Positions 33,056-45,631 of a DNA stretch of 64,000 bases are shown piece by piece. Within the stretch, counting starts at the first letter, position 1. The number at the start of each line of letters is the position of its first letter. A program made the translations under genes and the position numbers. Origin of the DNA: Eretmocerus hayati (lineage: Eukaryota > Arthropoda > Insecta > Hymenoptera > Aphelinidae); contig CM056742.1 in the NCBI GenBank assembly GCA_029851415.1, positions 15,541,736 through 15,605,735 on the forward strand. Direction: 5' to 3'. Below the pieces are notes generated by a model. The model searched no databases. It saw only the letters and a program-made list of their open reading frames with translations, and was not told the origin of the DNA.

Positions 33056-33147
33056 GCGGAAACATTTTTTCTCTACGTAAACCACGCTGGACGTCGGAAA
33101 AGCCGATGTCCAGCCCGGTTTTCGTGAAGGAAAAATGTTTCCAGCAC
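33056..33147. repeat. Second hairpin next to the first
   Basis: GCGGAAACATTTTTTC pairs with GAAAAATGTTTCCAGC, and the inner CTGGACGTCGG with CCGATGTCCAG around AAAAG. With the preceding palindrome it may form one small MITE-like unit. Confidence 0.65.
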
Positions 33148-34087
33148 TCGACGTATAATGTACTATACATTTTATTGGTTATGATTATAATCAGAATTAT
33201 CTTCAAAATAACCTGAATTAATAATTTCATTGAATATGCACCTTGAGTATTTTAGCCAATTGACTACTGTGTAGAGTTGAAAGTAAAAGCAACATAAAGG
33301 TCATAACTCAACCGTAGATTGTCATTATTCAATAATTTCAATGCAGCCGAACTATCTGCTCTGGAGAAATGATGCGGAAAAAATGTGTATTATGATTTGA
33401 TGGAACCAATTTATTTCACGTGAAATCACTCAGCAACGAACAATAGGATGCGATAGAGGCACATGAAAAGGGCACAAAATATTCTTGGGTCTAGAGTGGG
33501 TTGTTCTAGGAGTGAAACCATGGATCAAGTTCTGTGTGCCAAACATTTCCTTACAATAAAAGTCCATACACATGTTTCCTCTTCCTCTTCAACTACAAGA
33601 GTGTGCCCTTCCATTTCTCACACAGCATTCAAGAAAGAGCTGTACAAGTTTGACAAAAATGTCAAAGAAACATGGTGATTTAGTATCACGCCCATGGATA
33701 AAAATCTTTTGAGAATTGAGATCCCGTGATCTCCTTTTCTGAAATGCAAACTTCATTCATGTTTTCACATGATTATTAGATCAAGTTTGTGGAACAAAAG
33801 ACTGTTTGATGAAAGATGTTAAAATGAATTTGAATCATGGACGTTGCAAGCTTTGTTTTCGTTGATCGGGTCAGAATTTTCAAAAAAAAAAAAAAAATGT
33901 CCATGACTGAACTCACTCCTAAGAAATATTGATCCTTGGGCCATAATATTGAATCGTTACGTAGTGGTAGTTTACCATGACACCTTTGTTAATCTTATAT
34001 CGCAAAAGTGCAAAAGTTAAAGTTCACCTTCATACTCGGCGTATTTTCAGAATAGAAATTTTATGCCAAAGCTCTGTGATATCAAAT
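33148..34087. other. 3' flank of the SLC44 gene
   Basis: Contains a 14-base A run near 33882. No exon, TE end or clear polyadenylation signal assignable. Confidence 0.4.
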
Positions 34088-35958
34088 TCATTTGCGCTCA
34101 GAATTCTCTTGTGCCCGTGTTTGAGCCTCTAGCAACAGGTTCGTCAATTCCGCATTCATAAAAAATGGTTTTTCAGTTGAACCATTGTGTAGATACAAAT
34201 CTTCTAAAGCACACAAAATGAATGCTTCTACACTTGTGCTCAGTAAATTTAAAACAGCTCGTGCAAGTATGGCGGAGCTTACTACTGCCATAATTGATGC
34301 GTGTAATATCTCTTTCTGCGGTATTCCATTCATTCTACAAATTCCGTATGTAACTGCGACGGATGTTCCAACAACAAACCCTGTTCCAGCGTGAAAGACT
34401 GCCGAAGTCACCTGAATAAAAATTTGTACTTCACCGAATAAGCTTCAATGCATGAGATTCACATGAGGGCAAAAATGTTAATAAATAACATACCTGATCC
34501 ACAGTGAAAACAATTTCCTTATTATTTCGGTTGAGTATGGAATAAACGTGACTGGCTGATTGGCAGAAATTCTTGCCGTACAAAGCGCATATCATGTATG
34601 TATTGTTACCAATTATCCTGGTTAATTCTTCTAAGCCTGCAAATGCCACTCTGAATAATGGGCAAAAATATCGTTCTATGAAGTTGCTAAAGTCACATGT
34701 CTTTCCTTTAGTCAAAATTTTCATGATAGCTCCTATGAGCTCATTCAATGCCATAAGGAAAGACCCAAGAGCTGCAGTTCCTAGATGATACCTAAAATAA
34801 AAAAGATGATGTTGACAGTATTGGACTTGAATTCAAGATGCCATTGATCTTATTTTCCACAACAAATTTACCTGGCAACAATTTTTGCTGCCCGGGTCAC
34901 AGTGTTTCTTGGGATGAATTTTTTTCTGTACTCCAATACCAACACGTGTAAGTTCCATGTAGTATCATCCGTAGAGAGCCACCCACGGAAAAAGCTAACC
35001 AGAAGTATCCAAAGAAATTAACCAAAGAAAGGACTAATCGTAGGGAAAAAGTTTCATCACTTGATAAAGTTGGTATTCTGTATAAGCAGATGAATACCGA
35101 TACTGAGAAAGCTAATACAATCGAATTCAAGATGAAGTGAACTACTGCAATGATGACGAGTGACGGAAACGCCATGGTAGCTCTGAAACAAGACAAAATT
35201 CGTAAGTTTCGGAGATATGGTGAATCTCATGTCTATATCGAAACACTACTGATAGACTCACTTGATTGATTCCCTGATCACCTCGCAAGCTAAAGGAATT
35301 TCTTTTCGATTCGACTTTAAAATGAATAAACAAAAGAAGAACATGAACATATAGTACCAAGCGAATGACCACATCCGAACATTTTCACCATTTGTATCAT
35401 CTTCCATGAGGCATTTAACCAATGCCACGAAGAGTGATATCAAGAATACAGGAATGGCACTATATATAACAAATTTCGTACACCATTTAAGCAGCATCAA
35501 GTATAAAATTGATATAATCCCTGAAAGTACGACACACCCTGCAACGATATGCCTAAAATGATGATAAATTACTTGATCAGTCCGAACCAGATAGCTGGCT
35601 AGAATTAATAAAAAATTGAGCATACCAGGGCCAAGAGTGAGCAAGATAGCCGGATGCAAGATCCGATATGAAAGTTGAATCCCAATCCTTGTGGGAAGGC
35701 ATTGATATTTTCTTCTCATTTTGGGATCCATCATTGTTCTGTGCCATTGACGTAGAATATGCTGAAAAATTTAATGTGATTTTTTATCAATATTCCCATA
35801 CGCCGGAATTCAGTTTTTCGCGAGGAACTTACCAAATGTCGCTATCATCATCCACAATAGTAGAAAATAGCGTAATATACTCAACCATTGCTTGTCGGTG
35901 GAAGAATGTACCACGTTGAAAGGATCCAGATGCGAATCAGTTTTTTGGATTTCTTTTT
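34088..35958 (-). CDS. SLC44 / choline transporter-like protein, C-terminal six exons
   Basis: SLC44 (CTL) proteins are multi-pass membrane carriers for choline and ethanolamine. Minus-strand exons: 35958-35833 (TM1, LRYFLLLWMMIATF), 35761-35626, 35552-35262 (three TMs), 35182-34872 (two TMs), 34791-34494, 34411-34088. All junctions have GT-AG and agree in phase, giving for example SWPW|HIVAG, ESIK|ATMAFPS, IVAR|YHLGTA and TVDQ|VTSAVF. Family hallmarks are CEVIRESIK before a TM pair, ARYHLGTAALGSFLMAL, FIERYFCPLF, MICALYGKNFCQSA, and CALEDLYLHNGSTEKPFFM near the C-terminus. About 495 residues are covered; the start exon or exons lie upstream and were not found. The loop after TM1 is about 45 residues, far shorter than usual (150-200). 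Exon 35182-34872 lacks one base: A7 where A8 would keep the frame (STEK to FIPRNTV). Confidence 0.85.
34915..34932 (-). other. Homopolymer frameshift in the SLC44 exon
   Basis: Plus strand reads GATGAATTTTTTTCTGTAC. Upstream frame WYWSTEK and downstream frame FIPRNTVTRAAKIVAR join only if one more T (A on the coding strand) is present. Exon length 311 instead of 312 gives the same answer independently. Confidence 0.7.
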
Positions 35959-36194
35959 CTGAAAACAGAATGAAAAGAGGATTACGATGGGATAAACTTG
36001 ACCCTCCTTCAATTAAAAAACAACTAGAAACTCTTCACGCGCGCAAGCGCGCTGTCAAAATTCTATGAAAAACTTAACAACACATACATAATACAATGGT
36101 TGAGTCATGTGTTGTAAAATCAGATAATTCCTTTTGATTTAAGATTCGTAAATGGTGGTACCTTGGGTGGTACGTTCAGTACCACGAGTTTATG

Positions 36195-37078
36195 CAGTAC
36201 CCTGTATAAAAAATGGAACCCAGAAACCTTTTCAGTAAAACAGCGTTTACTCCGACGCTCTGGAGCCTCCGGCAATTTTTCAAAACGCACTCGAAAGATG
36301 AGAGAAAAATCTATCAAATCATGTGTTTTGAAAATTATTTCAATTGAAATTTCTCGCTTTCAATCGACGCCCAAAACTTCAAAAATCTCCGTTTTAATCA
36401 ATCACCCTCCATATCCATACAAACACCATGCTGTTGTAAAGATCCTTAGAAAATCTTGTAGTTCTTCTCAATATCTATAGAATCACTTTTTACACACTGC
36501 TCTACGATTTTTCAAACCCGAGTTACAAGTGATCTCGCGAAAGGAGTTTAGTACGGGTTGGGGGTTTTGAAAGTATGGAGTTATGCGTTTTTCCTGAGTT
36601 GAAACGGACGAACATCCTTCCGAGCAGTCTTTGCGATAAGTCTGAATATAATAATTCAATAAAATTCGGAAGATCTTTCGTCAAAATCGTGGATTATGAC
36701 CGTTTTTGTATTTTTGATACCTAATCATCCGTGCCAAACTCTTTTGCGCGATCGCTTGTAACTCGGCTCTAAAAGATCGTAGAGTAATGTATAAAAAAGA
36801 TTTTGAAGATATTGAAAAGAGCTACAAGATTCTTTGAAAATTTTTTCAACAGCATGATTTGCATAGAATTGAAGGTTGGTTGATTGATATGTCGACTTTT
36901 ACACTTTTGAGCGTCGATTATATAAGCAAGAAATTTTAATCAAAATAATTTTTGAACCTCATAATTTGATAGTTTTCTATCTTTCAAATGCTTTTTGAAA
37001 AATTGCTGTAGACACAGGGGCGTCGAAGTAAGCTGTTTCAGTGAAGCTTTCCATGTTCCATTTTTTTCCAGGGTACTA
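36195..37078. mobile_element. CAGTACCC foldback element, copy 1
   Basis: The left CAGTACCCTG and right CAGGGTACTA ends are inverted. Further in, TTTTCAGTAAAACAGCGTTT (left) mirrors the CTGTTTCAGTGAAGC region (right), and AGCAGTGTGTAAAAAG-like parts mirror across the centre. It belongs to the family of 52553-53438. No coding. Confidence 0.65.
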
Positions 37079-38897
37079 TAAACTATGGACACAAACTTGT
37101 TTTGTAGATTTGGAGTTCAACGTTTCAAGTAATCGTAGGCTTGTTTAATGAGACCATTCTCAACGTTTGAAACCCCGAGATCTATTTCACTTAGACTTGC
37201 GGAAAGAAAGAGAGACTCGATCGTTTCGAACAGCCCAAATCGTATAAATTTTATAACTCTATATATAAGTGCAAGTTGAACGCAGATTACGCAGAGTTAT
37301 AATCAAATGTATGGGATCAGACTCTCGTGCACTCCTATACATTTTCCTTCGATTTTTGAATAAAGTCAAGTCTCAGACTGCACAGTGCTTGAAATCCCCA
37401 ATCTTGTATTGAGTATGAAAATATGACGTGGCTTAAGCCGCATCACATTAGAGTTTAAGGTCTAAGTAGCTTGCAAATTTGGAAATTATAATATTTTTGG
37501 AACAATGATTGGATTATTCATAATTGATTTGCTAATGGTCAATTCATCACAAAACAGCCATGAGGCTATTTTTCGGATTTTTTAATGAAATGCTGAAAAC
37601 TAAAAATTGAATTATAACCTGAAAAAGTATCCAAATCATACCCACTCAATCTTCAGGAAAACGTTTTTGGGCATTGAATTGCGCACGGGTTTCTTTTTAC
37701 ATCTTAGACGTATGTAAGTATCTAGTTTTTTTGATGAGTTATTTTTTCTCATCAAAGCGTAATGCCAATCTTCATCACACATCTCATCATTATGATCACT
37801 ATTATTTGCACAATAAGAGTGGAAAACAGAGATATCTGTATCTTGGATTTTGCGACAATGCCTTCTCTGTTGATAACGCGCAGATTTCAAAAATATCAGA
37901 ACTTGAACCAAACCTCAAACTTTTTTCATCACAACAAAAACATCAACCCTCAAATTCAAAACATCTAAATCAAAACAAAGTATGATGGAAATGAGATATC
38001 GAAAAATTCGAGATACGCCAACTTCTCGATAGCCTGCGGATTAATAGGAGGGACCAATTGGAACAAACGATTACTTTGGTTATTACTTTTTTTGTGTTCA
38101 GGCGGATCGAGGATTTTTGGTTCGATGCATAGAAATACGTTCATCAACTGTGACTTGATTGTGAAACCTACACCTTTTATACAGCCCTGAAGAGGCCGAA
38201 ATGAAGGTTGGCGAAACTTTTTCGATTTAGTTAAAGTTAAAAAGGTTTGCCCAGAGTACCCACGTTTTTCTACATGAAACCAAACTGGAACAAAAGCTGT
38301 TACAAAATTCCCACGGTAAGACCAAGAAGCTCGCGAAGTACTGTTTGTCAAATCATGAAGACCGGTAATGAGTTTTTTTTAGAAGACCAGTCTTAAGAAT
38401 CGCAAAAGAGTTTCCTTTTTTGAGAGTCCCATATTCCTTTTCTTCACGTCATTGCCACAATTCTGGATGATACAACCATTCGGTCAAATTTAGATAACCC
38501 ATCTCCACACTTAGCGTAGAATTCCAAGAGATTTTTGTTGATAAGTGGGTGGAGTTACTTATTGCAGATCAATCAATAGATTTCTAGCATTGTATAAGAC
38601 AGTTTGATCAAGTCAAATCGGCTGCCACGGAATTCAAGCTTGATAACATGGATTCGTGCTACCGCAAAGGTATCCAAGAGAAAAAACTCATGCAAAAGTT
38701 GAACCAAAATTAATATTTTCTTAATACACCATGGTCGATCAAGGTGACGCTACACCTCGACAAGACGAGGCCTGCGATACAAAAGAATGAGATGTAACAT
38801 GAAACTGATGCTCGATATGAGCGTAATTAATATACTAACGTAAGACTTGAATAATGCTCGCTATGAGTCACGATAACCAGCAGTACAACATTTTAAC
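37079..38897. other. No assignable gene; upstream of SLC44 on its coding strand
   Basis: The missing 5' exons of the SLC44 gene should lie upstream, possibly here, but I could not identify one. A 128-codon minus frame at 37965-38351 has no recognised motif. Confidence 0.3.
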
Positions 38898-39620
38898 TTA
38901 AGGGGGTTCGATATAATTACTGACTTTTTCGGCGAGGCAAATGCAGATATGGGATTGAGAGCTAACATGCGATAAGCGCTCTCATCTTTCCTCCGTGTTA
39001 TTCTTATGGGAGAAATTTAGGATTTGCCATATTGCTTTTTTCTGTCATTTAAAATTACACGTATTTTAGTTCCCAATTGATAAAATGTGTAGATTGAGAG
39101 CCCCTGAATCGATTGCCGTTGAGAAAAATATGGGTTGACGATGACATTTTTGAGAGAAACTTATTTGAAAATTGGATGTTTAACCCACGTCTTACGGGCG
39201 TATCAAAATTTCCGACAGGAAAGTGACGCGAAATAAATCTGTATTTATCGGCCAAAATGATGAAAAACTAGGTGTAGGAAACTGTGATTTTATACTTTCT
39301 GATGAATCGATGAAACTAAGGGGTTGACGGACATTTTGAAGAGAACTTTTGAATACAAACTGATGACGTGGAGGTTATACATGTAATTCCCGTGCTTGCT
39401 GCGACGAGGTTACGGTAGTCAAGCTATGCACCAAAAATTATGAATTATGATTTCACAGACTTTATCATTGTGAAAATGATTTCTGACCTCGTCTAAATTC
39501 ATATTTTGAATTTACAGATGGAAATCAAAGCAGTCAGGATGAATGCGAATATGGATTTTTGGGTTTATTGCTACTATTGGTTTTCACCTTGACTCACGCG
39601 TGGCTATCGAACCCCCTTAA
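38898..39620. mobile_element. TTAA-flanked MITE, 723 bp
   Basis: TTAAGGGGGTTCGATA on the left and TATCGAACCCCCTTAA on the right are exact complements. TTAA at both ends fits a piggyBac-type duplication. No transposase. Confidence 0.75.
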
Positions 39621-40458
39621 GGCAATTTTCGCGGTTCATTAATTTGCACATATCACGATGACGTACACCGTGCGGTTTGCTAAAATTTTGCCAATTCTAT
39701 CAACTCCACTGTAACTGTTGAAAAATAGAATGTGTTGGGGCAGAACCATCCGCTCTTGTAGGTTACAACGGAATTTTGGAGAGCCTCATGAATTTGAGAA
39801 AGAAAATAGAAAGGTAGAGAGCACCGATGGATCATGAGTAATACGAGATGCACGGTATTCCGTGAAGAAATTTCTGGAATTGAAACATTGAATTCAACCA
39901 ATAATCATACCATGATTCCTTTGAGATTCTACTTCATCTCCTCCTGCCATTTTCGGTAGATTAGATTAATCTGTGCGTATTCCAATTTCGATTTTACGTT
40001 CTGGACGAAGATGATGAGGCAAGATAGCTCTCGAGATTGCTGTGCACTCCACGACGCTGGACACACAACTGAGACACCATTATCACGTGAACAATGAGTT
40101 CTGCAATCAGAACCAATCAGTCCTGCGTCACGAGCGAAACAGCAGGGAATCTTCCAAAAGATCCCAACCCTAACTGTCAAGTTTTCCAAGAGGTCTGGTC
40201 TTCGCAAAAAGGAGTGTCCTATCATATTTTTCTTATCCTCGAATCTTAACTTCTGTCATGGATTTCTGTGGTGCTCTCGCTAAATTCTCCGAATTTATTT
40301 CATTTCGAGACTCAGTCTTTTTGCATTGATTACTAGAAATTGTTCAAACACTCGAGGCACGCAATAGTTCTCGCGACTCGACTGCAGGCAGGCTTCAAAC
40401 TGTCCAAAAAATTAAGCTGAGTTCTGTAAGAATGAGACATCTCCTCTCATTCTTTTCC
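39621..40458. other. Gene-free stretch
   Basis: Short minus-strand frames (73 and 98 codons) without recognisable content. Confidence 0.35.
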
Positions 40459-40566
40459 ATTTGTAAAACAGTGATCATTAAAGAAGCACCCAGGTCGCTA
40501 GCACGCTATAGACTGAATTGCCGCGAGTGACCTGGGTGCTTCTTTAATGATCACTGTTTTACAAAT
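40459..40566. repeat. 108-bp hairpin, arms about 41 bp
   Basis: ATTTGTAAAACAGTGATCAT and onward to CCCAGGTCGCT is mirrored almost perfectly by AGTGACCTGGG to ATGATCACTGTTTTACAAAT. It resembles a very small foldback element or a precursor-like hairpin. Confidence 0.85.
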
Positions 40567-42381
40567 AAAGAAACGACAGTTTCGCCACAGTCAAAGTAAT
40601 TCAGTTTTTTGAAACAGTTCGGATTGGAGTTCAGTCAATATTTAAATCAAGCGAGATTGATTGCGATCCTGATAATGCCTCCAATTTCGGAAAGTAGTGC
40701 AAAAAGACTACGTTTGCTAATATAGCGGATTTGATAGACTCGATTTAAATGCAACGGAAAACAGTGGAGCAAGTCACAGTGTTAGAGACAAAAAATGCGC
40801 ATCAAAATATGCTAATACAGCCCTGTTTGGTCATAATCATGTAAGGTAAGTGTACCCAACTTGCCTCTGTACCCAACTTGCCCCCATATGCCGATCTCAG
40901 GAATGGGCGCTCGTTGACCTTCCCGCAATTTTTTTTACGTTTATTATGTTAAAATATGAGGAAACACGTAGTTTGCATCGACCCCAAATCATTCCTGCGT
41001 TCTCCAGAAAATATAAAGTGAGTTTTCCATTTTTCGTGTTTGCACGGCTAAGAAATCGAGGAGGAAATCGCATTCGCTAAAACCGGTGCCAATTTATTTT
41101 TATTAGACCAATCTTGACGTACCTTAGCGCATTCGATTCCTTGTCTCAAGGCCTTCAAAATCCGCTCTTTAAAGTTGCAGAACTCTGATTTGGAGCGATT
41201 TTATGTACAAAACACGAAGATGATTTGAGAATCAAGAAGGCCGACATCGGAGTGTACCCAACATGCCCCCAATGGTTATCTCGGAAAGGCGTGCAGTATG
41301 GCTTTTTTACCACTCAGAACGTGTTTATCACGTCAAAATAGGTCGGAAACGATGTCTTGGGCCTGCTAAAAGCTACAAATGTCGCTGCACGGTGATCAAA
41401 ACGGATCAAAGCGATTCTATCCACTTCATTGCCAATTTACATTGTTTTAAATGATGGGGGCAAGTTGGATACACCTTTTTGTGTTTTCCACCACGTAGTT
41501 TTCCATCATTCTGAAGGGATAGGTTGATACGGAATTTCGATTAACAATCCCATTTTGCGGAAAAAAAATAATTTTTTTCTTCATTTTTAGGTCATTTGAA
41601 AACCTGCGCACACTTCCGCTGATCTCTTCAAAGTGTTGATACATTTCTCAACCCCCTCTTGCGACGGGCTCACTCATTTTTGAGCGACATTCCTCGATTC
41701 ATTATGACTTTACGAATTCATTCAGATTGGGAGATTAATTATAACATCAAGCGGAAAATACAGCATCCGCAAGTGAATATGGAGAGAATCCAAATAGAAA
41801 TGATGAAAAAATATTTTTGATACATGTTGAATCTTCAATTTTTTGGTTGAGAAAATTATTTCGTAGACGAACTGTGTAATTTGATAATGAATATTGATAA
41901 AGAAAATTTAAATGGTCGTTAAATGAATGCGAATAACAAAGAGAGGTTTTCATGATTCTCAATTCTTGGATCATCGGCAAGAAACAAGGAAGCATTCCGC
42001 AGATGGGTTTTTGCAGCGCATTTGCACTATTTGCAGTGTTTGCTCACTTGAAAAATCCCCAACAAAATTGCATTTAGTAAAACCAGTGCCAAAAATTTTT
42101 GATTAGACCAATCTCAAAGTACTTTAGCGCATTCGATTCCTGTCTCAAAGATATTTGGAATCCGTTTCCAAAAACTACAAAACTTGAATTTGGAGCGATT
42201 TTATGAGCAAAATACGGCGATGATTCTCAAAAATGGGGGCCAAAATTGGTGTGTACCCAGCATGCCCCCATCCTGTTATCTGGAAAAGGTGAGCAGAATG
42301 ACTTTTTTGACATACTGCGCGAGAAAATAACTTTTCCGCACTGATTTTCCACTTTCTCTCACAGTTTGTCAAAAAATAGTA

Positions 42382-43373
42382 CCGTCAACCGGGGTAACTT
42401 TGGAACGACCCATGAAAGAGTGGTTATCACGCACAGTTGGCGAGGCAGATGATCCTGAGGCCTTAATACCGGTTCCCTCCACTTGGAACAAGCATAAACA
42501 ATGTCTTGCATTGGCGCGAGGGCCTTCGTCAGGTATCAATCCGTTTATTAGCTGACTTCTTCAAAAGTGCGTTTTCAACCCAACAAACAGTCTCTCGGAA
42601 AAAGTGGTGTGGTTCCGACTCGAGTAGGTCGAATTCGAGGTAGCTGAGCTAGATTTCACTTGTCTGTACACATATCTGGACGAATCCATTGGAGTATTCT
42701 TAGCCAGTTTCAATTTTGTAGAGTAAAAAGTGACAGTATGTATTTTTTTTTTCAGAAACCGGGGTAACTTTGGAATACCTGTTCATGTACTTTCAATGAT
42801 TTCCCAAGATTCATATCCTCCTCAAATTCTACATACCTGAGTAGCCGTTGATGAGAGCTTCAAAATGAGCAAAAGAACGTCTCATTTCGACCCATGAAAG
42901 CCGAGTTATGGCAGTTTTTGTCAGAAACCGACTGTGAAGGTATTTTCCTTCTCGAGAGTTAGCCGCGACGCGGGCAATGAGGTAATATGCTGAAAGTGTC
43001 TATGCTCGATTATAGAAGTTAAATTCAACCAAATGGACTTTCATAATAGGTCAATGGAAAGCTAAGACACTCAGCTTTCGATGACTGATGGTGAAAATCG
43101 ATGGCGTGACCTAGTTTATGAATCAATTGACGAATAAATGATGATAACAATTTCTGTTCCAAAGTGACCCCAGTCCGTGTCTAACTTTGGAACACGACTT
43201 TCAGCGCTCTTTACTCCATCCAAATAGACCTTATAAACACCTCAATCAAAAGCTCAGACTGTAAGCTTTTGATTGACCACAGATGCAATGCACTTCTGAT
43301 GTGAGACGTACAAGTTTTGCGAGGTTTAAGGAAAAAAATGCAATTTTTGTTCCAAAGTTACCCCGGTTGACGG
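42382..43373. mobile_element. TA-flanked element with CCGTCAACCGGGGTAAC ends, 992 bp
   Basis: CCGTCAACCGGGGTAACTTT on the left pairs exactly with AAAGTTACCCCGGTTGACGG on the right, with TA outside both (42380-42381, 43374-43375). Internal copies of GGGGTAACTTTGGAA occur near 42764 and a diverged one near 43180. TA duplication suggests the Tc1/mariner group. Nested in the 40842 element. Confidence 0.8.
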
Positions 43374-43443
43374 TATTCGATACACAGGTGTAAAACTTAT
43401 TTTTTGCAATTTTCCGATGTTTGGGCGCTTACAAAATTGTAAA

Positions 43444-43585
43444 AAATAGTATTCGCAACTCGTTCATGAGGTTCCCCGCTTCCGAGCGATTATTTCGACC
43501 TTCGCCTGCGGCTCAGGCCGAAAACCAATCGCTCAGAAGCGAGTTACAACCTCATAAACTTGGTGCGAAATCTACTATTTCGCAC
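43444..43585. repeat. 142-bp hairpin nested in the 40842 element
   Basis: AAATAGTATTCGCA pairs with TGCGAAATCTACTATTT, and GAGGTT, CGCTTC and CGAGCGATT pair with AATCGCTCAGAAGCG and AACCTC around a GC-rich loop. Confidence 0.65.
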
Positions 43586-44089
43586 CCTTGCATCGAAATG
43601 TACTATTTTCACCACTTGGAACGTCTTTAACTGGTCGGAATAGGTCGGAAGTGGTGTTTGGAACCGGCAAAAAGCTTCAAATGTGGTTGCTTGCCGATAA
43701 ATACGATTTCATGCACTCTACCACCGATTCCCATAGGTTTCTTAAGACAGCTTGACTTGAGGTGATCAAAATTAGGGTCTTGAATCGAACACTTGAGCTT
43801 CAAATGAGCTAAAGTAAATTGAAAAATGTTGAGGTAGACCGGAGTTGTTGAAAAATTGCATCATGGGGGAATGTTGAGTAGGCACTTCCGCGAACTCGCA
43901 AGAAATCACTTTTTAGTAGAGAAGTTGTGAGGGTCGGCTTTGGTTGGTTGGAATTGAACTTACTTAAACTCGTATTGGAGTTCTTAGAACAGACTTCAAA
44001 CTGCGAGGAAGTGCGTTGAAAAATATTGAAGTGGGCCGAAACTATTGGCAGAACGGCTTGAGGGGGACATGTTGGGTACACTTACCTTA

Positions 44090-44885
44090 TATGTATATGG
44101 TGCTCGAGCGAGGGCCCTGTGCACTAGAGTTGTGGGTTTGGAATAACCTACTAACCTTGATGTTGAGACCGAATTCGTGTTGTATTATGTCCCTGAGAGT
44201 AGAGATTTTTCTTCCATTCGCGAATACTCGAAGTTTTTCTCAATGTTCCGAATTAAAATCTTGATAGCGTTCTACAAGCACTATAATGCTTAAATAATTA
44301 TCCAAAATTGAAATTAGAATCGTGTTTCCTGTCGTATTTTGACTTGCTGAAGACGATCTCAGTGGTTTTATGATTCAAAAACGCATCTGGCAAGGGCTTT
44401 AGGACGTAGATTCGAGTTGCCTCTAAATTAAAATTAATCTCATCCTTAACGAAGTGATGGAGAGCTTATTTTATGGACCAGGAACACCGTGTACTCAAAC
44501 TATTTTGTTTCAAACATGTGATCCTAGAGGTTGTCATGATTGCAAAATCCTGAGGATGTATGGCAGACGCGCGTAGAAGCCCAGATTTTGAAATTGCATT
44601 CTTACACTGTGAAAAATTTGCGACCAAAACTTCAACCAATTGGTTGAAGTTTTTTCCTCAACCAGTGGTTGATGCCGATAATGAACCAATTGGTTGACTT
44701 TCGATATCAACCAATAGTTGATTACGATGCCACATGATTGATCATGCGCTCGGGAAATGGGTAAATGGAGGACCCTAGAGAACATTATTTGACAAAGAAA
44801 GTCTCATCACAGTTTTTGCACGAATCGAATAAAAATAAGCGTGATAGGCATTAGTCGTCACGGTTGGACATTCATTATTCGTATG
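44090..44885. other. No gene; contains palindrome cluster
   Basis: Unassigned sequence apart from the CAACCAATTGGTTGA cluster at 44630-44716. Confidence 0.4.
44630..44716. repeat. Cluster of CAACCAATTGGTTGA-type palindromes
   Basis: Four variants of the 15-mer palindrome (CAACCAATTGGTTGA, CAACCAGTGGTTGA, AACCAATTGGTTGA, CAACCAATAGTTGA) at spacings of about 20-30 bp. Confidence 0.8.
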
Positions 44886-45616
44886 TAAGGTAAGTGTACC
44901 CAACTTGCCTCCGTTCAGCCATTTTCTTAATAACTCTGGCCCATCGCAATATTTTCCAACGTACTTCAACTCACTTTACCGTATTGATTCTCCCGAAAGG
45001 TGATTTTTGAGAGTTTACAAAAGTGTGTACCCAATTTGCCCCCATCATTTAAAACAATGGAAGTCGGCGATGAAGTGCATAAAATCGCTTTGATCCGTTT
45101 TGATCACCGCGCAGCTGCATTTGTAGCTTTCAGATGGCCCGAGACACTGCTTCGGGCCTATTTTGACGTGATAAACACCTTCTTAATGGTAAAAAGGCCA
45201 TACCGCACGCCGTTCCGAGATAACCATATGGGGGCATGTTGGGTACACTCTGATGTCGGCCTTCTTGTTTCTGAAACCATCTCTGTATTTTCTACATAAA
45301 ATCGCTCCAAATCAGAATATTGCGACTCTGAAGGGCAGATTTTGAAGACCTTCAGACTAGGAATCGAATGCGCTAATGTACGTTGAGATTATTGGTCGAA
45401 TGAAAATAAAATCCCACCAGTTTTAGGCGTGCCAACACAAAAAATGGAAAATTCACTTCAAATTTTCTGGAGAACGCAAAAATGATCCGGGGTTGATGCA
45501 AACTACTTCCTTTCTGATATTTTAACATAACAAACGTAAAAAAATATGCGAGAAGGTCAACGAAGTGCCCATTTCTGAGATCGGCATATGGGGGCAAGTT
45601 AAGTCCCCTTACCTTA
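44886..45616. mobile_element. AAGGTAAGTGTACCC family, copy 2 (731 bp)
   Basis: It begins TAAGGTAAGTGTACCCAACT and ends GGGCAAGTTAAGTCCCCTTACCTTA (final part CCCCTTACCTTA). Interior blocks match copy 1 in inverse order, for example ATATGGGGGCATGTTGGG near 45226. Confidence 0.75.
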
Positions 45617-45631
45617 ATAAATTTGAGGAAG

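Larger units (their letters stand above)
40842..44089. mobile_element. AAGGTAAGTGTACCC family, copy 1, split by a nested element
   Basis: The left end TAAGGTAAGTGTACCCAACT (40842) and right end GTTGGGTACACTTACCTTA (44089) are complementary. Removing the nested element 42382-43373 leaves about 2.25 kb. The internal motif GTGTACCCAACATGCCCCC recurs (for example near 41255 and 42240), as do TTAGCGCATTCGATTCC blocks. No coding. Copies 2 and 3 are at 44886 and 57015. Confidence 0.7.

Noticed and set aside
35258..35734. Unspliced 158-codon frame beginning MMDPKMRRKYQ
   Set aside because: Splicing 35625-35553 puts the upstream part in another frame (ending SWPW) that joins the SLC44 domain in phase. 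The unspliced N-terminus reads intron sequence.
37965..38351. 128-codon minus frame
   Set aside because: No recognisable motif, no splice or promoter context; could be chance at this length.
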